A DNA stretch of 64,000 bases, taken from NCBI RefSeq assembly GCF_050847355.1, contig NZ_CP193755.1, forward strand, positions 1,364,001-1,428,000, read 5' to 3'. Shown here piece by piece: positions 1 through 8,440 of the stretch. Under the pieces are notes generated by a model. That model was not told the DNA's origin, searched no databases, and saw only the letters and a list, made by a program, of their open reading frames with translations. Every line of letters starts with the position of its first letter. Position 1 is the first letter of the stretch. This DNA comes from Limimaricola sp027213785 (lineage in GTDB: Bacteria > Pseudomonadota > Alphaproteobacteria > Rhodobacterales > Rhodobacteraceae). The position numbers and the translations under genes were made by a program.

Positions 1-1179
1 CAGTTCGGCATTGGTGCCGACATCGACGATGAGCACGAGATCGTCCGATTGGTCGGGCCGCTCGGACAGCGCCACGGCGGCGGCGTCGGCACCGACATGG
101 CCTGCGATGCAGGGCAGCACGTAGACCTGCGCGCCGGGATTCAGCGCCGAGAGGTCCAGATCGCGGGCGGGCAGGGCCACGGCGTCGGAGGTGGCGAGCG
201 CGAAGGGGGCCTGTCCGAGCTCGACCGGATCGATGCCCAGAAGCAGGTGGTGCATCACCGGGTTGCAGACGAAGACCGTCTCGACGATGTCACGCGGCTC
301 GATCCCGGCCTCGGCGGCCAGCTCTCGCGCCAGATCGTCGATCGCGAGCCGCACGGCGGAGGTCATCTCCGCCGCGCCGCCCTCGTTCATCATCGAATAG
401 CTGACCCGGCTCATCAGGTCCTCGCCGAAACGGATCTGCGGGTTCATCACCCCGGCGGAGGCCTCGACATGACCGTCCTCGAGCGAGGTCAGATGCGCCG
501 CGACGGTGGTCGAGCCGAGATCGATGGCCAGTCCCCAAAGCGGCTCTGCGCGAAAGCCCGGCCAGAGGTCGATGATATGGTGCGGCCCGTTCTCGTCGGC
601 ACGGTGCAGCGCGACGGTCACCTCCCATTCGCCCTTCCGAAGCGCCTGCTGCAACTTGGCCAGCACCGGCGGGGCGGCAATCACCTCGTCGATGCGCCAC
701 TGGCCGCGCAGCGCCTCGGCAAGACGTTCGAGATCGCCCTTTGGCTCGTGCATGTCGGGCTCGGACACCGTCACGAAATACTTGCGCGTTGCCGGGTCCA
801 TGACGATGGGCCGGGCATCGGCGTTCTTGCGCACCACCTGCCGGTGCACCTGGCTCTCGGGCGGCACGTCGAGCACCACGTCCGAAAGGATCTGCGCCTG
901 GCAGCCGAGGCGGCGGCCGGGCTTCAGGCCACGGATCCGGTCGTAGCGTTCCTCGACCGCGTTGATCTCGCTCAGCGCGTCCTCGGCGACCGTCACGCCA
1001 TGCTTGGAGAACTGGCCGCGCCCCGGGCTGACCTGGCACTTGGAGCAGATGCCCCGGCCGCCGCAGACGCTGTCGAGATCGACGCCGAGCCGCCGTGCGG
1101 CACTCAGCACCGTGGTGCCCTGGGCCACGCGGCCGCGTTTGCCCGACGGGGTGAAGATGACGAGCGGATCCTGGGTCAT
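1..1179 (-). CDS. RACo-like corrinoid activation protein (ASKHA domain, DUF4445), truncated by window edge
   Basis: The gene reads leftward from an ATG at 1179 and is still open at base 1, giving the first 393 residues. The N-terminus is a plant-type [2Fe-2S] ferredoxin domain with Cys at about 39, 45, 48 and 93 (VCGGRGICSKC, then LGC). An ASKHA ATPase-like fold follows, starting at GLAIDLGSTTVAAHL. This order matches reductive activators of corrinoid methyltransferase proteins, which rescue inactive Co(II) corrinoid using ATP. Family members are usually around 600-700 residues, so about half is missing. In this window the related folate/corrinoid genes lie 29 kb away (30301-32623); the partner methyltransferase may lie left of base 1. 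The family assignment is firm, the substrate is unknown. Confidence 0.88.
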   Translation of the reverse strand, partial: MTQDPLVIFTPSGKRGRVAQGTTVLSAARRLGVDLDSVCGGRGICSKCQVSPGRGQFSKHGVTVAEDALSEINAVEERYDRIRGLKPGRRLGCQAQILSDVVLDVPPESQVHRQVVRKNADARPIVMDPATRKYFVTVSEPDMHEPKGDLERLAEALRGQWRIDEVIAAPPVLAKLQQALRKGEWEVTVALHRADENGPHHIIDLWPGFRAEPLWGLAIDLGSTTVAAHLTSLEDGHVEASAGVMNPQIRFGEDLMSRVSYSMMNEGGAAEMTSAVRLAIDDLARELAAEAGIEPRDIVETVFVCNPVMHHLLLGIDPVELGQAPFALATSDAVALPARDLDLSALNPGAQVYVLPCIAGHVGADAAAVALSERPDQSDDLVLIVDVGTNAEL

Positions 1180-1360
1180 GGCGGGCCTTTCGGGGCGGCG
1201 GGGTCGTTTGCGCGGACCATAGGCGATTGCGCCCGGAGGAAAAGGGCATCCGGGCGGCAGATCATGCGGTCAAAGCGACGCGGCCGTTTCGCCCTTTCCC
1301 CTCGGGAAGATCGGTGCGATAGGGACGTGCCAAACGAAGCATCCCAAAGGAGTGGTCCCG

Positions 1361-2809
1361 ATGGAGATTCGCGAGGCTCTGACCTTCGATGACGTTCTGC
1401 TGGTTCCCGCCGCCTCGAGCGTCATGCCGTCCACGGCCGATACCCGCACAAAGGTGACGCGCGACATCGCGATGAACATCCCGCTCCTGTCGAGCGCGAT
1501 GGATACCGTGACCGAGGCGCGCATGGCGATCTGCATGGCGCAGTCCGGCGGCATCGGCGTGGTGCACCGCAATCTCGGCGTCCAGGAGCAGGCCGACCAG
1601 ATCCGCCAGGTCAAACGCTTCGTTTCGGGCATCGTCTACAACCCGATCACCCTGACGCCCGATCAGACGCTCGCGGATGCCCGGCGGTTGATGGAGCAGT
1701 ACAGCGTCACCGGTTTTCCGGTGGTGGGCGAGGGCGGCCGCGTCGTCGGCATCGTCACCAACCGTGACATGCGCTTCGCCGCCGATGACCGCACACCGGT
1801 CAAGGCGATGATGACCGCCGACAACCTCGCCATGCTGACCGAGCCGGCCGATCTCGACGAGGCGCGCAACCTGATGAAGGAGCGGCGGATCGAGAAGCTG
1901 CTCGTCACCGACGCCGAAGGCCGCCTGACCGGCCTCCTGACGCTCAAGGACAGCGAACAGGCGGTGCTGAACCCTTCGGCCTGCAAGGACCGCCTCGGCC
2001 GTCTGCGCGTCGCCGCGGCCTCGACCGTCGGTGATGCCGGGTTCGAACGCTCGATGGCATTGGTCGAGGCTGGGGTCGACATCGTCGTGATCGACACCGC
2101 GCATGGGCATTCCGAAGGGGTCGCCGAGGCAGTGCGCCGTCTCAAGCGCGAGGCGGGGGACGTGCAGATCATGGCCGGCAACGTCGCCACGGGCGACGCC
2201 ACGCGCGCGCTGATCGATGCTGGCGCCGACGCGATCAAGGTCGGCATCGGGCCGGGCTCGATCTGCACCACGCGGATGGTGGCGGGCGTCGGCGTGCCGC
2301 AGCTCACCGCGATCATGGATTGCGCCGAGGCAGCCGGCGACGTGCCGGTGATCGCCGATGGCGGCATCAAGTTCTCGGGCGACTTCGCCAAGGCGATCGC
2401 CGCGGGCGCCAGCTGCGCCATGGTCGGCAGCATGATCGCAGGCACCGACGAGAGCCCGGGCGAGGTGATCCTCTATCAGGGCCGGACCTTCAAATCCTAT
2501 CGCGGCATGGGCTCCCTGGGCGCAATGGCACGTGGATCGGCCGACCGCTACTTCCAGAAGGATGCGGCTTCCGACAAGTTGGTGCCCGAGGGTATCGAGG
2601 GCCAGGTGCCGTACAAGGGCACGGCGACGGCGGTGATCCATCAGCTCGTCGGGGGCTTGCGCGCCGCGATGGGCTATACCGGCCACCCGACCGTTGCCGC
2701 GATGCGGGGCAACTGCAACTTCGTGAAGATCACCGGCGCGGGCCTCAAGGAGAGCCACGTGCACGACGTGCAGATCACGCGGGAAAGCCCGAACTACCGG
2801 ATCGGCTGA
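1361..2809 (+). CDS. guaB: Inosine-5'-monophosphate dehydrogenase
   Basis: A 482-residue IMP dehydrogenase, which oxidises IMP to XMP with NAD+ in the committed step of guanine nucleotide synthesis. It starts MEIREALTFDDVLLVP; a GTG three codons earlier is possible, but the ATG at 1361 is preceded at good spacing by AAAGGAG (1346-1352). Two CBS domains sit inside the barrel around residues 90-200. The catalytic loop GPGSICTTRMV places the active-site Cys near residue 302. Length and motifs are normal for the family. A hairpin follows 40 bases after the stop. Confidence 0.98.
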   Translation: MEIREALTFDDVLLVPAASSVMPSTADTRTKVTRDIAMNIPLLSSAMDTVTEARMAICMAQSGGIGVVHRNLGVQEQADQIRQVKRFVSGIVYNPITLTPDQTLADARRLMEQYSVTGFPVVGEGGRVVGIVTNRDMRFAADDRTPVKAMMTADNLAMLTEPADLDEARNLMKERRIEKLLVTDAEGRLTGLLTLKDSEQAVLNPSACKDRLGRLRVAAASTVGDAGFERSMALVEAGVDIVVIDTAHGHSEGVAEAVRRLKREAGDVQIMAGNVATGDATRALIDAGADAIKVGIGPGSICTTRMVAGVGVPQLTAIMDCAEAAGDVPVIADGGIKFSGDFAKAIAAGASCAMVGSMIAGTDESPGEVILYQGRTFKSYRGMGSLGAMARGSADRYFQKDAASDKLVPEGIEGQVPYKGTATAVIHQLVGGLRAAMGYTGHPTVAAMRGNCNFVKITGAGLKESHVHDVQITRESPNYRIG

Positions 2810-2850
2810 GGACGCCGGCCTCCCTGAGTATTTCATCTCATCGAGTAATC

Positions 2851-2882
2851 GAGCCGGACCCGCTGTTGGGCCCGGCTCTTTC
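2851..2882 (+). terminator. Probable intrinsic terminator of guaB
   Basis: An 11-bp stem with one imperfect pair (GAGCCGGACCC / GGGCCCGGCTC) and a six-base loop is followed by CTTTCC. It lies 41 bases after the guaB stop and ahead of the convergent gene at 2951. Confidence 0.7.
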
Positions 2883-2950
2883 CAATCCGGTAACAATCGA
2901 GACGCCACGGGCAAGGCCGCAGGGCGCTTCCTCCCAAGGGAACGGCCCTC

Positions 2951-3478
2951 TCAGACAGGGTAGCCCTCCTCGACGACGAGGGCCCAGATCTCGCGGTTGA
3001 GTTGTTTCAGCGCCTCGATCGTGTCGCGGATTCTATCGAGAGCGCTGGCGTCGATCGCGTCGCTCTGGCCCATCTTGAGGGCATTCTTTCGATCCGCGAT
3101 CCGCATGGTGATCGTGCGGGCCGTACCGGTTTCGGTGTCGAAGGAATAGATCGAATGGCTGTAGCGGTTTCGCAGGGACTGGTGCTTGCGGATCTGCGCC
3201 GTGGCCGCGAGGATCCGGCTTCGGGTCGCGTCGGTGATGCCGCCCGATTTGGCGAGGCGCTCGACGAGGTCGAGCCGTGCCCGCGTGGTATTCAGCGTCA
3301 GGTAGATGATGACGGCGGACTGCTTGGTCGTGCCGGCCAGCCCGGCGATCAGATGGATCAGAAGGCTTTCGGTGTTGGTCCAGCTGTAATTCATCCGGCC
3401 CACCAGCAGAAGCAGTTGATCGAACGGGCTGAGGCCAGCCTCGGCAGACGTGGAGGTGCTGGCTTCGCCGGTCGTCAT
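2951..3478 (-). CDS. HEPN-like small protein of unknown function
   Basis: A 175-residue, mostly helical soluble protein with no signal peptide. I do not recognise a named family. The sequence LRNRYSHS places Arg103-Asn104-x3-His108, the R-N-x3-H pattern that defines HEPN domains, many of which are metal-independent RNases in toxin-antitoxin and defence systems. The N-terminal 15 residues are Ser/Thr-rich and probably disordered. Its ATG overlaps the stop of the upstream LuxR-type gene by four bases (ATGA), so the two are co-translated. There is no MNT-type nucleotidyltransferase antitoxin next to it. HEPN assignment is my inference from one motif plus helical character; a non-catalytic helical protein is the alternative. 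Confidence 0.6.
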   Translation of the reverse strand: MTTGEASTSTSAEAGLSPFDQLLLLVGRMNYSWTNTESLLIHLIAGLAGTTKQSAVIIYLTLNTTRARLDLVERLAKSGGITDATRSRILAATAQIRKHQSLRNRYSHSIYSFDTETGTARTITMRIADRKNALKMGQSDAIDASALDRIRDTIEALKQLNREIWALVVEEGYPV

Positions 3479-4221
3479 GACTTGTCAGATGGAATATCGG
3501 CTGCCTCCCCCCGGGCGAGGTACCAGATCGCGGCGCCGGTGCGGTTCGAGACGCCCAGCTTGTGAATGAGGTGGTGGATATGGAGCTTCACCGTATGCTC
3601 GGACAGTCCCAATTCTGCGGCTACGATCTTGTTTTGCTTGCCCTCGGCCAAGAGCGACAGCACCTCCCATTCCCGGCGCGTCAGGTCCGATCCGACCAGT
3701 TCCGCGCTTTCCTCAGCAGCATCAAGTGGCACGTGTTGTCCATTTTCCAACAGCACTTTCAGCACGGCCTCGGGGACGAGGATCTCGCCGCAGAGCAGCA
3801 GGCGCATCATCGCCAGAAGCACGTCGATCCGAACGTTGAGCGGTAGGAGCCCGAGCCGTGGCGGCTCGGCCTGGTTCAACCCCTTCAGCAGAAGGTCTCG
3901 ATCCGGGACACGCCCCCCATAGGCCAGAACCAGCATATCGGTTCCTGCAGCCTCGGCGGCGACGAGTACCTCGTCGCGGGTCGTCACCCTCTGAGCGTCG
4001 ATCAGCATGAGCCGCGGGTTGCCGCGCTCGTCACGAAGCTTGGAAATGGTGGAGAGGTTGTCGGTGCGCATGAAGTCGACGCTGTCGAATTCCGCCGCGA
4101 GTGTCTTTAACAAATCTTCGGGAAAGCAGAACTCGCTCCCAAGAATAGGAATGGACGTGCGGCCTCGGGGATTGGCTTCTGTCAGATCCTGAACCTGAAA
4201 TATTCTTTCACGATTTAACAT
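3475..4221 (-). CDS. LuxR-family transcriptional regulator with degenerate receiver-like N-terminus
   Basis: A 248-residue regulator. The C-terminal 65 residues form a LuxR/FixJ helix-turn-helix (LTRREWEVLSLLAEGKQNKI ... GLSEHTVKLHIHHLIHKLGV). The N-terminal ~170 residues look like a response-regulator receiver fold (for example LMLIDAQRV, LVLAYGG), but the usual acidic pocket and phospho-acceptor Asp are not evident, so it may be phosphorylation-independent. It contains no autoinducer-binding domain. It is transcribed divergently from the giant repeat gene at 4871, with a 649-base gap between them, which makes it the likely local regulator of the secretion locus (inference). It is coupled to the downstream HEPN-like gene. 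Confidence 0.85.
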   Translation of the reverse strand: MLNRERIFQVQDLTEANPRGRTSIPILGSEFCFPEDLLKTLAAEFDSVDFMRTDNLSTISKLRDERGNPRLMLIDAQRVTTRDEVLVAAEAAGTDMLVLAYGGRVPDRDLLLKGLNQAEPPRLGLLPLNVRIDVLLAMMRLLLCGEILVPEAVLKVLLENGQHVPLDAAEESAELVGSDLTRREWEVLSLLAEGKQNKIVAAELGLSEHTVKLHIHHLIHKLGVSNRTGAAIWYLARGEAADIPSDKS

Positions 4222-4870
4222 AAATCACCCGATAAAATTGGACTGACACGACTTCGATATCGGTGTGCCTGAACAATACGGCCAATGGCAGGGCTAACCC
4301 ATATACCGATCGGTTAGGTGCAAGAACTGCCGAGTAGATGGTTCCTCCGGCGCGTGTGAACGCAAGGGCGAAGGAGCCAAAAGCGAATGCCTTAACAGAG
4401 CATTACGACCGGAGCGATGACTGTTTCTACAGTCTTGCCTAAATCGGCATCTCACGCAAATTCTTGATCACGTTTTGTTGAAAATTGTAAAGATCCGGAA
4501 CTTTTCGTGAATGTGTCCCTACGCTATCCCCCATTTGGCCAGATGGGTATTAGTACCATTTTCCGGGCTGATAGAATTCTGCATCCTGCGCAACATTTGG
4601 GCGTCGGCTGCAACCGGTCGTAGCAGGCGTATGCGCTTCGCGATGAGGCGGAAACTGTATGCCGCGTCTTCCGGTATCTCCTGCGGCTGGCGAAGCTGCT
4701 CGTTTCGCAAGGGGAGGTTAATTCGTGCCGCCGATCAGGCGGAGTTTTCTCGCATTCGGAATGTAGATCCGGAATGCTCATCGATCCCAAATCACTGACA
4801 TGCCATCGCAGATCACCGCTTTTGAAATGACTGGCGGTGCGGCGATAGCTTTTTGTCCGGAGACAGGACC
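4222..4870. promoter_or_regulatory. Long divergent regulatory region upstream of the repeat-protein/secretion operon
   Basis: This 649-base stretch lacks a convincing gene and is clearly AT-richer than its surroundings, as at 4440-4500. A weak sigma70-like match in the forward direction is TTGATC (4464-4469), 17 bases, GTAAAG (4487-4492). An inverted repeat lies at 4294-4317. A 95-codon open frame at 4511-4798 has no ribosome-binding site or recognisable content. The length suggests a long leader or several regulator sites in front of the giant gene. Confidence 0.5.
4294..4317. promoter_or_regulatory. Candidate operator dyad
   Basis: Perfect arms CTAACC and GGTTAG are separated by 12 bases, with a second palindrome ACCGATCGGT overlapping the centre and right arm. 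It lies 73 bases upstream of the luxR-type start. It could be the autoregulatory site of that regulator. The evidence is symmetry and position only. Confidence 0.3.
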
Positions 4871-7800
4871 ATGGCTACACGCAACAACAACATGATCATC
4901 GGCTGGGGCGACGGTACCGCCCCGCAGGGGGAGGCCGTCGAGACGGCTGAAGCCGCATCGGCCGCGGAAACCACAAGCAAGGAAGTGCACTACGGGAAAG
5001 GAAAGGGGGATCACGACAGGGGCGACAAGGACCATGACGGCCACCATGCCGGCAAGTCCTACAACGTCAACAAGAACCAGAACGAGAACGAGAACCACGA
5101 CAGCAACGTGAATCGAAACCACAACGAGAATGAGGCATCGGCGCGTAGCAAAGCCGAGGCGAATGCGGATAGCGACAACAGCAACGTCAACGAGAACACG
5201 AACGACTCCGACGTGGATGTCGACGTGAGGGTCGATGTGGGCGTGGGCCTCGACCTCGAAGGCGCCGGCCACGAGGACAATGACCTCGCCGATATCGACA
5301 TCGACCATTCGGAGATCGGGAACATCCTCACCGCGAAAGGTGATATCGACTACAACCCCGGCGATGATTTCGATCTCGAGAACATCCTGAACCACTCGCT
5401 CAACGGGGAGGGCAACGACGCCGGCTTCCTCAACGTGCTCAGCAACGATCTCGATGACAACGACATGCTGTCGGACGTGCATCTGTCGAATGACGGCACG
5501 TTCGAGCAGAACGGCAGCGCCCATGGCGGAACCGCGCATGCCGAAGAGGGCATCGAGGCCGGGAGCGAAGGCGGCAAGGGCGGCGACGACGCCTACTCCA
5601 CGGGGGGCAATGGCGAAGGAGGTCATGCCGGTGATGCCAACGCGGATGCCGAAGGCGGCAGAAGCGGCGATACCGGCGATACCACGGCCACTGGCGGCAA
5701 TGGTGGCGACAGCGGTTATGCCTATGCGCAAGGCCACGACACCATAAGCGGCAAGATCGACACGCAGTCCGACGCCCTGGGCGGTCGCGGCGGCGATAAC
5801 GACTCGACCAACGACTCGACCGCCGACAACACCATTGACCAGAAGGCCGAGGGCGAGGGCGGCGACAGCGGTAGCGTCGATACCGAGAGCCATGTCGATT
5901 CCCAAAGCGACGCCCAAGCGACCTCCGATGACGATGGCGGCGATGGCGGTGATGGCGATGCCTGGGCTCACCAGTATTCCGACGGTTCGGTCTGGAGCGA
6001 CAACGCAGCCGATGGCGGTACCGGCGGAACAGCCGATAGCGAGGGCAACGGCACCGGTACGGCCGATAGCACCTCGACCGCCGAGGCCGATGGTGGGCGC
6101 GGCGGTGACATCGACGGCGATGTCGATGTGCATGGTGACAGCACGACCGACAGCGACGCCTCCGGGGATGGTGGCGATGGTGGCGAAGCCACGACCGACG
6201 CAACTGGACATGCCGACGGCGAAACGACGGCCGATGCAAACGCCGAAGGTGCCGAAAGCGGCTATGTCGATACCCATGTTGACGGCACGGCGGATGCCCA
6301 CGCCGATGGCGATGGCGATGGCGGTGACGGTGGCTATATCGACGGTCAGGTCGATGCCGCGGCAGATGGCACTACTGATGGCGATGCCGATAGCCATGCC
6401 GGCAATAGCGGCGATAACGACCAGGATGCCGCCGGTACCGGCCAGTCGGAGGCCTATGCCGATGCCACGCATGATACGGGTGACGGTGGTGACGGATATG
6501 GCGACGCCGATGGCACCGTTGATGCCGCTGCCTATGGCGATGCCGATGCCGGCGATGCCGGATACATCGACGGCGACGTCGAGGGCGACAGCGACGCCCG
6601 GACCCAGGGTACGGCCGAAGCCGGCGACGGCGAGGGCGGGGACACCGACAACGATGCCGACAGCGATGCAGATGGCGCAGCCACATCCGATGCCGCTTCG
6701 ACGGCGGGCGCCGCAGGCAATGCCGACGGTACCGGCTACGGCAAAGGCGAGGGCGGTGAGGCCTACAACACGGTAGACCAGAGCGCCGACGGCTCCGGGG
6801 ATACCGCGCCGATGGCGCGGGCCACCGGAGATCCGGCCGATGCCAGCGCCGACAACGCACGTGGAAGCGCCGGCGGAAACAATACCGGCGATGCCGGCCC
6901 GGCCAATGCGAACGGCACCGGCGATGGCCCGGGCACGGGCGGCACCAGCACTGGCGGCGCCTCCGATGCTACGGCAGGCATGGCCGGTAGCGATGTCTCC
7001 GGCGATGCCCGCAGCGATGGCGATGGCGGAAATGGACCTGGCGGCGACGCTACCAACACCGACAGCGCCATGGCCAGCACCGGCAACTCGACCGACTCAG
7101 AGTCGGGCGATGGCGGTGCGGCGGATGCTGCGCATATGGCCGAGGCCCGGGGCGACGCGGCCACCGACAACGACGGTGGCGCTGGCGGCGCATCCATGGG
7201 TGACGGCGGCACCTCGGCCAGTGACGGCTCCGGCGATGCGCGGAACGACGCCGTGTCCGGAGATGTCGCGGGCGGCCCGGCCTCGGCCGATAACGATGCC
7301 ATGGCCGATGCCATGGGCAGCATCGACTCCGACAGCGGCGATGGCGGCGGTGGTTCCACCGACAACGACGCCATGGCCGACAACCGCTCCAGCTCCGACG
7401 GCAATGCCAGCGGTGCCGGTGGTGCGGGCACGCTCACGACCGGCATGGTGTCGGGAGCCGTTTCCGGTGATGCGGCAGCGGACGGCGCTGGCGGCATGGG
7501 CGGGGCCGGTCACGCCGAGACCGATGACGACGCGGAGGTGAACGGTACCGGCTCGACGGACTCCGAGAGTGGCTACGGCGGCGACGCCGCTGCCAGCAAT
7601 GATGCCGACGCGACCGGCAGCGGTACCGGCGGCAGCACCGCAACGGGCGGCAATGCGGACGCTGCGGCGACCAGCGACGCTTCCGGCATGGCCGATGGCC
7701 GTGCCGAAGCGGACGGGACCGGCGGCGCCGGAGGCGCGACCAACTCGGATACCGACGCCACTTCCGACAGCATGGCCGACGGCTATGCCGACGGCACCAG

Positions 7801-8317
7801 CGGCTATGGCGGGATGTCGGATCTCGCCGCCGAAGCGCTGGCGGAGTCGATGGCCGACAACGACTCGGACATCGATACCGGTGACGGCGGCATGGCCGAT
7901 GCTGGCAACATGGTCGAGGCGGCCAATACCTCAATGGGCGAGGTCTCGGCGATGAGTGGTGCAGGTGGCGCCACCGGTGCGATGACGACCACCGGCGCGG
8001 CCAGCGGCCTGGCCGCGGGCGGCGAGGCCATGGGCGGAAGCTCGATGGGCGGGGCCGGAACAGGCGGACATGCCGGGGCTGCCTATGCGGGCGATGGCGG
8101 CGCTGCTGGCGATGCCGGTACCTGGGGGTCGTCGAATGGCGACGACGGATACGTGACGGGAGAATCCTACGCTTCCGCCGCCGCCCAGGTCGACACCTCC
8201 GCCTTCAACCAGGACATCGTGATGGGCGCGAACGTGCTCGGCAACACGGTGGACATGAACGTGGTCGGGGGATCCTTCAGCTCCCACTACGTCGGTGAGG
8301 ACGGCGACGGGATGTAA
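4871..8317 (+). CDS. Giant Asp/Gly/Ala-rich repetitive protein, probable type I secretion substrate
   Basis: A 1148-residue, extremely acidic, cysteine-free protein with no Sec signal peptide. The ATG at 4871 is chosen because GGAG (4859-4862) precedes it; a TTG at 4853 is less likely. Zones: residues 1-61 mixed; about 62-112 Asn/Asp/Glu-rich (NVNKNQNENEN); 113-130 alternating Val-Asp (VDVDVRVDVGVGLDL); 131-215 more ordered; about 216-1090 low-complexity Gly/Asp/Ala/Ser/Thr with recurring GGxGGD-type clusters; 1090-1148 a normal-composition tail with IVMGANVLGN at 1116-1125. The clusters resemble but do not fit the RTX nonapeptide, because the large hydrophobic position is missing. The tail motif recurs in the downstream 888-residue protein. 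Genomic position before an ABC exporter and HlyD adaptor suggests export, perhaps as a Ca2+-binding surface or matrix polymer (inference). No family recognised. Confidence 0.8.
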   Translation: MATRNNNMIIGWGDGTAPQGEAVETAEAASAAETTSKEVHYGKGKGDHDRGDKDHDGHHAGKSYNVNKNQNENENHDSNVNRNHNENEASARSKAEANADSDNSNVNENTNDSDVDVDVRVDVGVGLDLEGAGHEDNDLADIDIDHSEIGNILTAKGDIDYNPGDDFDLENILNHSLNGEGNDAGFLNVLSNDLDDNDMLSDVHLSNDGTFEQNGSAHGGTAHAEEGIEAGSEGGKGGDDAYSTGGNGEGGHAGDANADAEGGRSGDTGDTTATGGNGGDSGYAYAQGHDTISGKIDTQSDALGGRGGDNDSTNDSTADNTIDQKAEGEGGDSGSVDTESHVDSQSDAQATSDDDGGDGGDGDAWAHQYSDGSVWSDNAADGGTGGTADSEGNGTGTADSTSTAEADGGRGGDIDGDVDVHGDSTTDSDASGDGGDGGEATTDATGHADGETTADANAEGAESGYVDTHVDGTADAHADGDGDGGDGGYIDGQVDAAADGTTDGDADSHAGNSGDNDQDAAGTGQSEAYADATHDTGDGGDGYGDADGTVDAAAYGDADAGDAGYIDGDVEGDSDARTQGTAEAGDGEGGDTDNDADSDADGAATSDAASTAGAAGNADGTGYGKGEGGEAYNTVDQSADGSGDTAPMARATGDPADASADNARGSAGGNNTGDAGPANANGTGDGPGTGGTSTGGASDATAGMAGSDVSGDARSDGDGGNGPGGDATNTDSAMASTGNSTDSESGDGGAADAAHMAEARGDAATDNDGGAGGASMGDGGTSASDGSGDARNDAVSGDVAGGPASADNDAMADAMGSIDSDSGDGGGGSTDNDAMADNRSSSDGNASGAGGAGTLTTGMVSGAVSGDAAADGAGGMGGAGHAETDDDAEVNGTGSTDSESGYGGDAAASNDADATGSGTGGSTATGGNADAAATSDASGMADGRAEADGTGGAGGATNSDTDATSDSMADGYADGTSGYGGMSDLAAEALAESMADNDSDIDTGDGGMADAGNMVEAANTSMGEVSAMSGAGGATGAMTTTGAASGLAAGGEAMGGSSMGGAGTGGHAGAAYAGDGGAAGDAGTWGSSNGDDGYVTGESYASAAAQVDTSAFNQDIVMGANVLGNTVDMNVVGGSFSSHYVGEDGDGM

Positions 8318-8329
8318 TCCCTCGCAATC

Positions 8330-8355
8330 CCGGGGCCGGAGCGATCCGGCCCCGG
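8330..8355 (+). terminator. Strong intercistronic hairpin (partial terminator or mRNA stabiliser)
   Basis: A perfect 11-bp GC-rich stem closes a GCGA loop, a GNRA-type tetraloop. It starts 13 bases after the stop of the giant gene and 86 bases before the next start. No T-run follows, so it probably lowers read-through or protects the upstream message 3' end rather than ending transcription completely. Confidence 0.65.
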
Positions 8356-8440
8356 ATCCGCGCCGCGATGGCGGCGCAAACGAGCCGGAAGCCCGCCACA
8401 GCAGAGGCGGGCATCATGGCCCCGGGGCAAGGAGCGCAGC

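Noticed and set aside
1262..2914. 550-codon minus-strand frame over guaB
   Set aside because: Shadow of guaB; translation has no recognisable domain.
4511..4798. 95-codon plus-strand frame before the giant gene
   Set aside because: No Shine-Dalgarno site, unusual residue mix and an AT-rich regulatory setting. More likely leader DNA.
4778..6472. 564-codon minus-strand frame opposite the giant gene
   Set aside because: It arises from GC-rich codon bias. Its translation is an Ile/Val/Ala/Gly mirror of the Asp/Gly repeat with no start site, and the plus-strand gene has start, operon context and motif support.
4871..8317. CRISPR-like or satellite repeats
   Set aside because: The repeats are codon-phased, imperfect and lie in one long open frame. 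There are no constant repeats with unique spacers.
4871..8317. Canonical RTX toxin or adhesin
   Set aside because: GGxGGD clusters lack the large hydrophobic residue at position 8 of the RTX nonapeptide, and no catalytic domain is seen.
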